Below, piece by piece: positions 36,706-45,263 of a stretch of DNA of 64,000 bases. The translations under genes were made by a program, and so were the position numbers. Each line of letters opens with the position of its first letter. Position 1 is the first letter of the stretch. The stretch is from NCBI RefSeq assembly GCF_900258475.1, contig NZ_LT984887.1, positions 800,200 through 864,199 of the forward strand, in the 5' to 3' direction. This DNA comes from Anaerococcus sp. Marseille-P3915. Lineage in GTDB: Bacteria; Bacillota; Clostridia; Tissierellales; Peptoniphilaceae. The notes under the pieces are model-generated. The model did not search any database. It saw only the letters and a program-made list of their open reading frames with translations, and was not told the origin of the DNA.

Positions 36706-37674
36706 CTATTTACAAAATCTAATTATAGTTTTCAAACTAGATATATCTATTGTTTGTTTTCCATCGCTCCAAGCATTTTCTGGATTTAAGTGAGATTCTA
36801 TTATGATTCCGTCAGCACCTGCTGAAATTGAAGCTTTAGATAAGGGGCCTATTAGTTCCCTCTTTCCTGTTGCATGACTTGGATCTGCGATTATTGGTAA
36901 ATGTGTAATATTTTTCAAGAAAGATATGGCAGCTATATCCATTGTGTTTCTTGTATAATTTTCGTAAGTCCTAATTCCTCTCTCACATAAAATAACTTTT
37001 CCATTGCCACCAAGCATAATATACTCAGCACTTAATAAAAATTCTTTTATCGTTGCACTTAATCCTCTTTTAAGTAAAATAGGCTTATCTAGCTTCCCTA
37101 ATTCTTTTAATAGAGAGTAATTGTACATATTCCTAGCACCTACTTGTAAAATATCAACCTTATCTATCATATAGTCCAGTTCTCTGATATCCATTATTTC
37201 CGTTACTACAGGTATCTCAAGCTCTTTACCAATCTTATTAAGAATGTCTATTCCCTTTCTACCTAAGCCCTGAAATTCATAAGGAGATGTTCTTGGTTTA
37301 AACGCTCCTCCTCTTAATATATCTGCTCCTGCTTTTTTTATACCTATTGCTATATTTCTTACAATTTCTTCTGACTCAACAGAACAAGGTCCTGAAATAA
37401 CAACAGGTTCTTCTCCTCCAATTTCGATCCCTTTTACATCAATTATGGTTTTCTCTTTATATCTTTTTGTTACTAAATATCCATTCTCAATAGAAATATC
37501 TTTTGTATTTAGAAAAGCTTCTTCCTCATTTTCTATCTTTGAACATAAAGTATTATCAAAAACATTGATGATATAATAATCTTTAATATCATAATCTTGA
37601 AATAGAATATCTTCTTTTTTTAAGTATTCCACACATGCTTTAAAGTCTTTTTTTCCCTTCAGAATGTATTGCAT
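36706..37674 (-). CDS. aroF: 3-deoxy-7-phosphoheptulonate (DAHP) synthase, type I-beta
   Basis: The product has 322 residues. Residues 1-75 look like the small ferredoxin-like regulatory domain (YILKGKKDFKACVEYLKKED). The barrel then shows VISGPCSVES, GGAFKPRTSPYEFQG, PVVTEIMD, LLKRGLSATIKEF and IADPSHATGKRE, all typical of the KDO8P-synthase-like DAHP synthases. It joins PEP and erythrose-4-phosphate in the first step of the shikimate pathway. It is the last gene of the salicylate/chorismate operon, 15 bases after aroQ. The presence of the committed step in a siderophore locus shows that the element brings its own precursor flow. Confidence 0.94.
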   Translation of the reverse strand: MQYILKGKKDFKACVEYLKKEDILFQDYDIKDYYIINVFDNTLCSKIENEEEAFLNTKDISIENGYLVTKRYKEKTIIDVKGIEIGGEEPVVISGPCSVESEEIVRNIAIGIKKAGADILRGGAFKPRTSPYEFQGLGRKGIDILNKIGKELEIPVVTEIMDIRELDYMIDKVDILQVGARNMYNYSLLKELGKLDKPILLKRGLSATIKEFLLSAEYIMLGGNGKVILCERGIRTYENYTRNTMDIAAISFLKNITHLPIIADPSHATGKRELIGPLSKASISAGADGIIIESHLNPENAWSDGKQTIDISSLKTIIRFCK

Positions 37675-37689
37675 TTTATCACCCCTTTT

Positions 37690-38118
37690 CTACTTTTTAA
37701 TTAGGGATTCAATGGCTTGTAAATAACCTTCAAACCCCTTACCGTAGATTGTCATCTCAGCATGTTCTGAAATAAATGACTTTTTCCTATAATCCTCTCT
37801 ATCCATTATGTCTGTTAAATGAACTTCTACCGTTCTTATTCCTACAGCTTTTAAGGCATCTAAAATAGCTATGCTGGTATGAGTATAGGCGCCTGGATTA
37901 ATCACTATCCCATAATATCTACCATAAGATTTTTGAATTATGTCTATTATCTCTCCTTCATGATTAGATTGGAAAGTATCCACTTCAATATTTATCTTAT
38001 TTGCATATTCTTTGATCTCCCTACACAAATCCTCATATGTTTTTACTCCATAGATTTCCGGCTCTCTAATTCCCAACATATTAAGGTTTGGACCATTAAT
38101 AACTAAAATTTTTTTCAT
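37690..38118 (-). CDS. aroQ: 3-dehydroquinate dehydratase, type II
   Basis: The product has 142 residues, the normal length. It begins ILVINGPNLNMLGIREPEIYG, the type II active-site region with the catalytic Tyr, and contains FQSNHEGEIID, INPGAYTHTSIAI and VEVHLTDIMDRE. It converts dehydroquinate to dehydroshikimate. Its first 23 bases overlap the end of the aroE-aroK fusion. The nearest AG-rich sequence is weak, so its translation may depend on coupling. Confidence 0.95.
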   Translation of the reverse strand: MKKILVINGPNLNMLGIREPEIYGVKTYEDLCREIKEYANKINIEVDTFQSNHEGEIIDIIQKSYGRYYGIVINPGAYTHTSIAILDALKAVGIRTVEVHLTDIMDREDYRKKSFISEHAEMTIYGKGFEGYLQAIESLIKK

Positions 38119-39337
38119 AAACTTTTACTATCTCCTCTACTGTTTCTAGAAGACTTTTATTATTTTTAACCCTATAATCTGAAAGTTTTTTATAAATAGG
38201 ATTTCTTTTCTCATAGATATTATTCAATCTATCTATTCCTCCTTGCGAAAGAGGACGTCCCTTGGTGTCAAGTTGATCTAAATCTCTCTCTATATAAATA
38301 ACTTGTGAATTGTATTTTAGATATCTCCAGTTTTCTCTATCCTCAATGACCCCTCCACCAGTAGAAAACACTTTTGAAAAAGATAATAGCTCTTCCCTTA
38401 CTACTTCCTTTTCAAGTTCTCGAAAAAAACGTATCCCATTTTTTTCAATTATTTTTTGAATAGTCATTTTATGAAGATTTTCAATACAATTGTCAATATC
38501 AACGAATTCCCTGTTGATTCTATGTGCTAACTCTCTTCCTATTACAGTTTTTCCACTACCTGGCATGCCAATCAATACGATATTTAATAATCTTTTTCTT
38601 ATCTTTCTTTCTACCTCATCTATTAAGCTATCATCTATTTTCTTACTCAAGAATATTTCCGCAGCTTTTTTCCCTTGAGCAACTAGCATTGAAAGACCTG
38701 AGTTTGCCTTACACCCTAGTTCATTTGCTTCTATCATCAGCCTCGTGTTTAAAGGATTATAATTTAAATCAATGACATGCTTTAATTTAATCAGTTTTTT
38801 TATTTCTACAGGAAAGCTTTCATCAACAAGTGGATAAACTCCTATTGGTGTACAATTTATAAGTATCTCTGTGTCTTTAATAAGTTCTTCAATATTATGG
38901 TTTTTTATATCTTCTCTAGAAATTATTTTTATTGATTGACATTCTAAATCTTCTAGGACTACCTTACTCATCCTTGCTGTAGCTCCTGATCCAATGATAG
39001 AAAACGGACTTTCTTTCTTTATGGATTTTATCTTCTTAATCATGTGTAAAAAACCATAATAATCTGTATTATATCCATACAAACTGCCATTTTTATTTAC
39101 TATCGTATTTACACAACCTGTCTTTCTTGCACTTTCATCTAGCTTATCACAATATTCTTTTGCCATTATCTTATATGGATTTGTAATGTTTAAGCCTTTA
39201 AATTTCTTTCCACTTAAAATTAATCTTATATCTTCTTCACTACATTCTACTAATTCATATTCACAGTCCCCAAAATACTTGTGTATCATTGGAGAAAAAC
39301 TATAAATTAGTTTTTTCCCTAGTAATCCATATTCCAT
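38096..39337 (-). CDS. aroE-aroK: Shikimate dehydrogenase-shikimate kinase fusion
   Basis: The product has 413 residues and two enzymes. Residues 1-245 are AroE: GLLGKKLIYSFSPMIHKYF, GLNITNPYK with the catalytic Lys, NTDYYGF, the Rossmann loop SIIGSGATARMS and INCTPIGVYP. Residues 248-413 are AroK: IGMPGSGKTVIGRELA (Walker A), FVDIDNCIE, FFRELEKEV and FSTGGGVIED. Together they convert dehydroshikimate to shikimate 3-phosphate. The start has GAGGAG upstream, 22 bases after aroC. Fusions of this pair are uncommon, but the order matches two successive pathway steps. Both active sites look complete. Confidence 0.93.
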   Translation of the reverse strand: MEYGLLGKKLIYSFSPMIHKYFGDCEYELVECSEEDIRLILSGKKFKGLNITNPYKIMAKEYCDKLDESARKTGCVNTIVNKNGSLYGYNTDYYGFLHMIKKIKSIKKESPFSIIGSGATARMSKVVLEDLECQSIKIISREDIKNHNIEELIKDTEILINCTPIGVYPLVDESFPVEIKKLIKLKHVIDLNYNPLNTRLMIEANELGCKANSGLSMLVAQGKKAAEIFLSKKIDDSLIDEVERKIRKRLLNIVLIGMPGSGKTVIGRELAHRINREFVDIDNCIENLHKMTIQKIIEKNGIRFFRELEKEVVREELLSFSKVFSTGGGVIEDRENWRYLKYNSQVIYIERDLDQLDTKGRPLSQGGIDRLNNIYEKRNPIYKKLSDYRVKNNKSLLETVEEIVKVYEKNFSY

Positions 39338-39359
39338 ACTTGCTCCTCTAACTTGCTAT

Positions 39360-40439
39360 CTATAATAAATAGTCTAATACTACTAAAGACACTATCGCCT
39401 CAACTACTACAACACCTCTTATTGCTATACAAGGATCATGCCTTCCTTTTATTTTTATCCTAGTATTGCTCATTGTTTGTATATTCACTGTTTCTTGTTC
39501 CTTCCCAATAGATGGAGTTGGTTTAAAGGCTACCTTTAAATTTATAGGCATTCCACTGCTTATTCCACCAATTATTCCACCAGCATGGTTAGTCTTGGTC
39601 TTTATTTCTTTTCTTTCATCAATATAGAAGTTATCATTGTTCTCTGAACCTAATTTCAAAGCACCCTCAAATCCAGATCCGAATTCTATTCCTTTAACTC
39701 CCGGTATGGCAAAAGACATCTTAGCAATATTATTTTCTAAACCATCAAATACAGGGTTTCCTACCCCAGGTGGCAAGCCAAATACAGAACACTCTACTAT
39801 ACCTCCTGTAGAATCCTTTTCTTTTACTAACTCCTGTAGGACCTTATCAATTTTTTCCATATTTTCCTCATTAATTATGGAATATCTATTATTCTCAGAC
39901 TTCTCTACAGCCTTCTGTATGTTTTCTATATCATTATGTCTTGTGTCTTGAATTTCTCTAATTCTATCTAGGTGAGCAGATACGAGAATATTCTTGCTTT
40001 CAAGGATTTGCTTAGCGATACCTCCAAAAGCAGTTAAAATTGCTGTTAGCCTTGCCGAGAAATGCCCACCACCAATTAAATCTATATGCTCTCCAAATTT
40101 TTTCTTAGCTGAAAAATCAATATGTGAAGGTCTTGGAGTATAGGCTAAGGTTTTATAATCCTCCGGTCTAATATTATTATTCTCAATAATAACTGCCAGT
40201 GGATCTCCCATAATAATAAAATCCTTTATCCCTGATAAAAATTTTATTTCATCTCTTTCTTTTCTTTGAGTTACATATTTCCCAGAACCTGGTTTTCTTC
40301 TTGCCATAAATTTGTCTAGTTTTTCCATATCAACTTTTTGTCCATGGGGTAATCCATCTATTACTCCCCCAATAGCCAAACCGTGAGATTCTCCAAAAAG
40401 GCTTATTTTTATGTTTTCTCCTATACTAACTGATGACAT
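39360..40439 (-). CDS. aroC: Chorismate synthase
   Basis: The product has 359 residues from ATG 40439, behind GGAGGGATCTTTG. Signatures are LFGESHGLAIGGVIDG at the start, RRKPGSGKYVTQRKE, PRPSHIDFSAKKKFG, GGGHFSARLTA, GIEFGSGF and KIKGRHDPCIAIRGVVVVEA near the end. It removes phosphate from EPSP to form chorismate using reduced FMN. It lies between aroA and aroE-aroK; its start overlaps the aroA stop by 14 bases. Confidence 0.95.
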   Translation of the reverse strand: MSSVSIGENIKISLFGESHGLAIGGVIDGLPHGQKVDMEKLDKFMARRKPGSGKYVTQRKERDEIKFLSGIKDFIIMGDPLAVIIENNNIRPEDYKTLAYTPRPSHIDFSAKKKFGEHIDLIGGGHFSARLTAILTAFGGIAKQILESKNILVSAHLDRIREIQDTRHNDIENIQKAVEKSENNRYSIINEENMEKIDKVLQELVKEKDSTGGIVECSVFGLPPGVGNPVFDGLENNIAKMSFAIPGVKGIEFGSGFEGALKLGSENNDNFYIDERKEIKTKTNHAGGIIGGISSGMPINLKVAFKPTPSIGKEQETVNIQTMSNTRIKIKGRHDPCIAIRGVVVVEAIVSLVVLDYLL

Positions 40440-41700
40440 CAAAGATCCCTCCTACTTTTTTAAAGTCCTCAAAAAAATTAGGATATGATTTATTTACCGC
40501 TCCTGCATTTACTATCGAAACAGGTTCTTTACATCTAATAGATGCCATGGTTACTGACATAACAATTCTATGGTCATTAAAAGAATTCACAATTCCACCA
40601 TCTAAAATTTCCTTCCCTTGAATAATCAGTCCATCCTCTCTTTTTTTTACGTCTGCCCCTAAACTTTTTAACATCTGAAATGTACTTTCTATTCGATTGC
40701 TTTCTTTAAGTTTTAGTCTTTCTCCACCTTTTAAAATACTTTGTCCTTTTGATAATGCAGCCACTACTGATAAAATTGGAAATAAATCAGGTGTTTCGGA
40801 AAAATCTACTTCAAAGGAGTTTAAATGGCTTCTATTAGAACTTATAAAATCATCAGAACAGGTGAGAATTGCTCCAGCCTTTTTAAGAATTTGAACTATC
40901 TTTTTATCCCCTTGACTAGATTCTAAATTTAAACCAGACATCTTTATTGAGTCTCCTAAACAACCTCCTACAAGAAAGAATGCTGCATTAGACCAATCCC
41001 CTTCGATTTGATATTCTTTAGGTGGGAGTATCTTGTCTCTCCCCCCATATATTTCAAATACACCCTCTTCTAACTCATTAACTATTATTCCAAAATCTCT
41101 TAATACTTTTATTGTTATATTTACATAAGCCCTAGATTCTAATTTAGTAGTAAGATATATTGAACTTCTTTGATCTAGTAGTGAAGAAAGCAAAAGCAAG
41201 CCACTGACATATTGAGAACTAATATCACCACTAATTTTAAAAAAATCAGTGGTCACATTTCCTGAGATGTTAATTGGAAATCCCTTTTCCTTGAAATATA
41301 ACCCTGATTCTTCTAACGTTTCGATTAATTCTCTAATCGGTCTTTTTCTAAGACCCTCAGAACAATCTACTGTTGCCTCTTTTGAAAATGTACTTACAAG
41401 TGGTAAAAGTAATCTAAGTGTTGTTCCACTCTCTTTACAGTGTAATTCAACTTTAGATTTCTTTATGTTTCCAAGGCTTGTAATTCTAATTGAATCTCCT
41501 TCCACCTTAGTTTTAGCTCCTAATTTTTCAATACAAGTAAGTGTAGCTTCTATATCTTCTGATATTGTATTTACCTGTTTTAATATAATTTCTCTGTCTT
41601 TTGCTATTCCACTTAATATAATTGCTCGATGTAACAGCGACTTTGATGGTATCGACTTCATCTTTCCCTTAATTTCATTCGGCTTAATTTTTACATTCAT
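40426..41700 (-). CDS. aroA: 3-phosphoshikimate 1-carboxyvinyltransferase (EPSP synthase)
   Basis: The product has 424 residues from ATG 41700, with AAAGGTGG upstream; the longer frame to 41724 starts inside the aroB end without a ribosome site. Motifs are IPSKSLLHRAIILSG (Lys, Ser and Arg of the phosphate/S3P site), the PEP loop in ESGTTLRLLLPL, GLRKRPIRELIE, and DWSNAAFFLVGG followed by KESNRIEST and FNDHRIVMS. The PEP loop has Thr where many bacterial enzymes have NAGT, suggesting the less usual glyphosate-tolerant-like class, but this is only a reading of the motif. Confidence 0.93.
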   Translation of the reverse strand: MNVKIKPNEIKGKMKSIPSKSLLHRAIILSGIAKDREIILKQVNTISEDIEATLTCIEKLGAKTKVEGDSIRITSLGNIKKSKVELHCKESGTTLRLLLPLVSTFSKEATVDCSEGLRKRPIRELIETLEESGLYFKEKGFPINISGNVTTDFFKISGDISSQYVSGLLLLSSLLDQRSSIYLTTKLESRAYVNITIKVLRDFGIIVNELEEGVFEIYGGRDKILPPKEYQIEGDWSNAAFFLVGGCLGDSIKMSGLNLESSQGDKKIVQILKKAGAILTCSDDFISSNRSHLNSFEVDFSETPDLFPILSVVAALSKGQSILKGGERLKLKESNRIESTFQMLKSLGADVKKREDGLIIQGKEILDGGIVNSFNDHRIVMSVTMASIRCKEPVSIVNAGAVNKSYPNFFEDFKKVGGIFDVIS

Positions 41701-41714
41701 TCGACAACCACCTT

Positions 41715-42761
41715 TCATAAGCAATGTTTTAACACTTCTAATAGGTTAGACTTATCTACAATATCAATTCTGCAATCACCTATTAATTTTGGATATATAA
41801 TATTTATCTTGTCTCCATTGCTTTTCTTGTCTTTTAAAATTTCGCTGTAAAGTTCCTCTGCACTATAACTACAATGTGTTGGTAGATGATATTTTCTAAG
41901 TATTTCTTCTACTCTTTTATAGGTTCTCTCATCTGTTTTTCCCATATTGTAATATCCTCTAGTTATCATTGCCATTCCAATTGCAACACCATAGCCATGT
42001 GGTAAGGTATAGTCGCTTAGTTTTTCTAAGGCATGACCTATTGTATGACCAAAATTTAAAAGTTGTCTTTCTTTTGTTTCTTTTAAATCCCTCTCGACAA
42101 TTTCCTTTTTAATTTCAACGCTTCTTTTTACAATCTTCTTTATTATTTCTTCATTGTTTAAATCGCTTTCTATAATTAATTCGAATAGTTTTCTATCTTT
42201 TATAATCGAAGCTTTAATTGTTTCAGACAGTCCATTTAGAAATTCTTTTTGAGGAAGGTTTTTTAAGTAAGTAAAATCTATAAACACAGCTCTAGGATTA
42301 TAAAAACTTCCGATTAAATTTTTCCCGTCTTCTGTATTGATTGCCGTTTTTGATCCAATGGATGAATCAACCATAGCTAAAAGACTAGTAGGTATTTGAA
42401 TATAATCTATGCCCCTCATATAAGTAGAGGCCACAAATCCAGCTAAATCACCAACTACCCCACCACCTAATGCAATAATTAAATCATGCCTATCCGCTTT
42501 TATTGAGGTCAAATATCTTATTATTTTATAGTATGTTTCTATATTTTTGGACTTTTCTCCTGCTTCTATAACATACTTATAAAGCTTATAATTTTTTAAA
42601 TTAAAACTGTTGCCTATAAAATGGTCCACATTGCTATCTGTTATTACTATAATGTTCTTGTACTGTTTTTTGCTTGAAATAAATTCATTTAAGTTTTTTA
42701 AAGCTACGCAATCTAAATATATTTTGTATTTAGATTGCGTAGTGTTAATAAATATATCCAT
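41715..42761 (-). CDS. aroB: 3-dehydroquinate synthase
   Basis: The product has 348 residues. It shows the family NAD-binding and metal sites: LIALGGGVVGDLAGFVASTYMRG, IPTSLLAMVDSSIGSKTAIN, GKNLIGSFYNP, LPQKEFLNGLSE, LLNFGHTIGHALE and LPHGYGVAIGM. It converts DAHP to dehydroquinate using NAD+ and a divalent metal. The start lies 3 bases after the salicylate synthase stop and the gene is the second in the operon. Confidence 0.95.
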   Translation of the reverse strand: MDIFINTTQSKYKIYLDCVALKNLNEFISSKKQYKNIIVITDSNVDHFIGNSFNLKNYKLYKYVIEAGEKSKNIETYYKIIRYLTSIKADRHDLIIALGGGVVGDLAGFVASTYMRGIDYIQIPTSLLAMVDSSIGSKTAINTEDGKNLIGSFYNPRAVFIDFTYLKNLPQKEFLNGLSETIKASIIKDRKLFELIIESDLNNEEIIKKIVKRSVEIKKEIVERDLKETKERQLLNFGHTIGHALEKLSDYTLPHGYGVAIGMAMITRGYYNMGKTDERTYKRVEEILRKYHLPTHCSYSAEELYSEILKDKKSNGDKINIIYPKLIGDCRIDIVDKSNLLEVLKHCL

Positions 42762-42764
42762 CTC

Positions 42765-44126
42765 TTAATCTTCTATATAAACTAACTTGTCTAAAATGCT
42801 TCCTGCTTTTTCTTTAGTTTCTTCTAATTCTCTTTCTGCTTTTGATAATTTTACAATTCCAGCACCTACTCGAATCCATGTTTCTTTGTCTGTTTGAAAT
42901 GCAGTTCTTAAAGCTAATGCCACATCCATTGTTCCATTTTGATCATAAGTTAGTACGCCTCCGCTATATAATCCTCTTTCGTCTTTTTCTAACCTATCTA
43001 TAGCATCTATACACTCTGCTTTGGGTATTCCAGATGCGGTAACTGCCGGGAAAAGAGCAGTAAATGCATGCCATTCATTGAATTCTTCTTTAAGCGTCCC
43101 TTTCAACCTTGATGCTAGATGCTGAACTGAACCCCTCTCCAAAACCTCCATGAATTTAACTACCGATATACTATCCTTTATACAAACTTTTTCTAATTCT
43201 TCAAAAGCTAACTTAACAGAAACAGCATGTTCAGCAATCTCTTTAGGATCTTTTAATAATTCACACTTTAATTCCTTATTCTTTATAGGATCATCTGTTA
43301 ATGCTCTGGTTCCAGCTAGAGGAAATGTGTATACTTTTTTTTCTTCATCCACCTCGACAACTGTTTCTGGACTAAAACCTATAACTTCAACATCACCAAT
43401 TTTCAGACAATATGAACGTGCAGGGGTATTGTATTTTCTCCCTAATAAAAAACTATCTTTTAGTAAGATTTTTTTCTCTAACTTAATTTTTCTGGACAAA
43501 ATAACCTTATCATACTTATCATTATTAATTTCTTCTATTCCTTTAGAAACAATCTCTTTGTAGTATTCACTATCTATTGATTTTAGCTTTTCTAAATCAA
43601 CTTGCGAAGTATTTTTTTTCAACTCTTCTTTAGTAGAATTTATTGTACATTTCTCCACTGCTGAAATTATTTCGTCAATATTATCAACAGATTTTACTTC
43701 TATCGAACCTTCTAAAATTCTAATGTCGGTTCTTGGAATAAACATCTTTAACAAAACTTCCTTATCACTCACATTTTTCAAAAATGTATGCTTTGCATAA
43801 TTAAAATCAGCGATTCCATACATTCTCCAGTCAGTAAAGTTTATATTTTCGAAAACCTTCTTCATGTCTTCACTTAGATCGCTTACCTTATGTTCTACAG
43901 TATCACCATTTTCAGTTATTAGGATTTTTTCTGTATACACTTCAATTCCAATATATTCTCCTATAGCAACTGATATTTCATTGAAATTTTCATACACCAT
44001 ATAAGGTTGAATTTCATTAGCTACATCTTCTATTATTTTTATCGCTAATACAAATGAATTCAGATTGTCATTATCTGAAATATCTATAGTGGCCTTATCA
44101 TAAGTTTCTCTGTTTATTTTAGGCAT
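42765..44126 (-). CDS. Salicylate synthase (Irp9/MbtI family)
   Basis: The product has 453 residues from ATG 44126, placed 7 bases after AAAGGAGG; the frame continues upstream to 44192 but would read through the operator and promoter. The C-terminal chorismate-binding domain shows VIGFSPETVVEV, TFPLAGTRAL, LLKDPKEIAEHAVSVKLA, GSVQHLASRLKG and LFPAVTASGIPKAECIDAID. Irp9-type enzymes convert chorismate through isochorismate to salicylate plus pyruvate in one active site. No separate isochorismate pyruvate lyase (PchB) is found, which favours this class over plain isochorismate synthase. It is the first gene of the iron-controlled operon and feeds the salicyl-AMP ligase. Confidence 0.92.
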   Translation of the reverse strand: MPKINRETYDKATIDISDNDNLNSFVLAIKIIEDVANEIQPYMVYENFNEISVAIGEYIGIEVYTEKILITENGDTVEHKVSDLSEDMKKVFENINFTDWRMYGIADFNYAKHTFLKNVSDKEVLLKMFIPRTDIRILEGSIEVKSVDNIDEIISAVEKCTINSTKEELKKNTSQVDLEKLKSIDSEYYKEIVSKGIEEINNDKYDKVILSRKIKLEKKILLKDSFLLGRKYNTPARSYCLKIGDVEVIGFSPETVVEVDEEKKVYTFPLAGTRALTDDPIKNKELKCELLKDPKEIAEHAVSVKLAFEELEKVCIKDSISVVKFMEVLERGSVQHLASRLKGTLKEEFNEWHAFTALFPAVTASGIPKAECIDAIDRLEKDERGLYSGGVLTYDQNGTMDVALALRTAFQTDKETWIRVGAGIVKLSKAERELEETKEKAGSILDKLVYIED

Positions 44127-44140
44127 ATTATCCTCCTTTA

Positions 44141-44192
44141 TTAAGTTAGTCTTGACTAACTTAATTTTAACATATATATTTATGAAAATCAA
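44141..44192 (-). promoter_or_regulatory. Promoter with DtxR-like operator for the salicylate/chorismate operon
   Basis: On the minus strand TTGATT (44192-44187) and TAAAAT (44169-44164) are exactly 17 bases apart. From 44164 to 44141 lies a perfect palindrome with 11-base arms TTAAGTTAGTC and GACTAACTTAA and a 2-base centre. It covers the start point and ends 15 bases before the salicylate synthase ATG. The TTA-G-TTAG pattern resembles DtxR/IdeR-type boxes. The nearby DtxR-family gene is the obvious candidate regulator. Confidence 0.78.
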
Positions 44193-44245
44193 TATGTCAC
44201 TTCAAATAATTTTAAAATTTGTAAAAAAGTATAAATTTCTACATA

Positions 44246-44300
44246 AAAAAAAACAATTCTAATTAAATCAACTTAGGTTTACCTAATAATTTAATTAAAA
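44246..44300 (-). terminator. Terminator after the DtxR-family gene
   Basis: A long imperfect stem (TTTTAATTAAATTATTAGGT with ACCTAAGTTGATTTAATT) ends in a run of nine Ts on the minus strand. Its tip, TTAGGT-TT-ACCTAA at 44273-44286, looks like a DtxR half-box pair, but the stem and T run fit a terminator better. It separates the regulator from the salicylate operon. Confidence 0.65.
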
Positions 44301-44322
44301 CTGCCTACCTGAAAATATTTGC

Positions 44323-44715
44323 TTATTTTTTACTGCTTTCTTCTATAAATGCTCTAATCTTTTTAAATGTTTCATTTGATATTACATGTTCAACACTACA
44401 CGCTTCTTCATTTGCTTGTTTAGGTTCAACGCCTAATTCTAAAAATAGATTATAAAAATAAATATGTTTATTATATAATTCTTTACCTATTTTTTCTCCT
44501 TTTTCCGTTAGCTTTATTGACATAGATTCCCTGTACACATACCCCTCATCTATTAAATTATTTATAGCCACACTAACTGATGGTTTGCTTAACTTCGTAT
44601 AGTTAACAATATCTTTATTATAAACATTCTCTTTTTCTCTCAATAAAACATAAATTACTTCAATATAGTGTTCCTTAGAAAAAACTTTTCTGTGAAGCTT
44701 ACCTCCCAAAATCAT
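44323..44715 (-). CDS. DtxR/MntR-family metal-dependent repressor
   Basis: The product has 130 residues. The N-terminal winged helix shows EHYIEVIYVLL, DIVNYTKLSKPSVSVAINNLIDEGYV and IKLTEKGEKIGKELY. The metal-binding and dimerisation part shows EEACSVEHVISNETFKKI, which is the Cys/Glu-x-x-Glu-His arrangement of the family (the Cys favours iron over manganese). There is no SH3-like third domain, as in MntR. It is transcribed separately, just upstream of the iron-controlled operon, and probably represses both siderophore operons when iron is plentiful. Confidence 0.88.
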   Translation of the reverse strand: MILGGKLHRKVFSKEHYIEVIYVLLREKENVYNKDIVNYTKLSKPSVSVAINNLIDEGYVYRESMSIKLTEKGEKIGKELYNKHIYFYNLFLELGVEPKQANEEACSVEHVISNETFKKIRAFIEESSKK

Positions 44716-44825
44716 ACCCCTTTTCTTTTTTATATTTTAATGTATACCCCATTAAGATAATTATAAAATATATTCTCTAACATTACAAATATATTAAAAC
44801 CACTTAACACTTGTTCAGCAAGCAC

Positions 44826-44847
44826 AGTAAGTGCATATGCACTTACT
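44826..44847. repeat. Perfect 22-base palindrome
   Basis: The arms AGTAAGTGCAT and ATGCACTTACT are perfect and have no spacer. It lies in the 548-base gap between the regulator and the mobilisation genes, upstream of a possible oriT. It may bind a mobilisation or control protein. Confidence 0.6.
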
Positions 44848-44900
44848 AAAAATGGAATAAAAATACTACGAATATATCGCTTATTTTTTCCATTTTACTT

Positions 44901-44920
44901 GTTGGGGAATATCCCCAAAC
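44901..44920. other. Possible origin of transfer (oriT)
   Basis: GTTGGGG-AATAT-CCCCAAAC is an inverted repeat with a G/C-rich stem in A+T-rich DNA, followed by CCCTAA. It lies about 340 bases upstream of mobC and the relaxase gene, where oriT is expected. No nick site can be assigned by eye. Confidence 0.4.
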
Positions 44921-44979
44921 CCCTAAATTTATAATAATTAAATTCAGCAACAAACGCTTATAATAGCTTCAACGTAAAC

Positions 44980-45112
44980 TTGAATATTATCTCAAAAAGT
45001 GATAAAATATCAATAATAAAAATTTAAATCAGGAGATTCCCAAACGAAATATATAGAATAAATTAAACCTGTAAGTCAAGTTATCCTACTTGAATTTACA
45101 GGTTTTTCTTTT
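44980..45112 (+). ncRNA. Candidate short transcript upstream of mobC
   Basis: A promoter TTGAAT (44980-44985) and TAAAAT (45003-45008), 17 bases apart, is followed about 55 bases later by a strong terminator: AAACCTGTAAGTCAAGT (45065-45081) pairing with ACTTGAATTTACAGGTTT (45088-45105) and TTCTTTTTT. There is no open frame of note in between, although AGGAG is present. It could be a small RNA of about 100 bases or an attenuator controlling mobC and the relaxase. Confidence 0.45.
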
Positions 45113-45263
45113 TTATTTCGATTAATAAATTTATTAGGAATAGGAACTTCAAGGAAGTTTACTACGAGCTCTATCTATATAATTATTATCACATAAGAAA
45201 GAGGTATTGAGAACAAAATGTAGTATTTATTATTACAACTACAATATACGAGGAGGTTAAATT

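Noticed and set aside
44060-44192. Longer salicylate synthase starting at 44192
   Set aside because: The extra 22 codons would overlap the promoter and operator, while ATG 44126 has an ideal ribosome site.
44273-44286. Third DtxR-like box (TTAGGT-TT-ACCTAA)
   Set aside because: It forms the tip of a longer stem with a nine-T run just after the regulator gene, so it is better read as part of a terminator.
17015-44715. Calling the locus the known equibactin cluster
   Set aside because: The ICE setting, iron regulator and HMWP2-like NRPS are similar, but I cannot compare sequences here and do not recall a full chorismate pathway in that locus.
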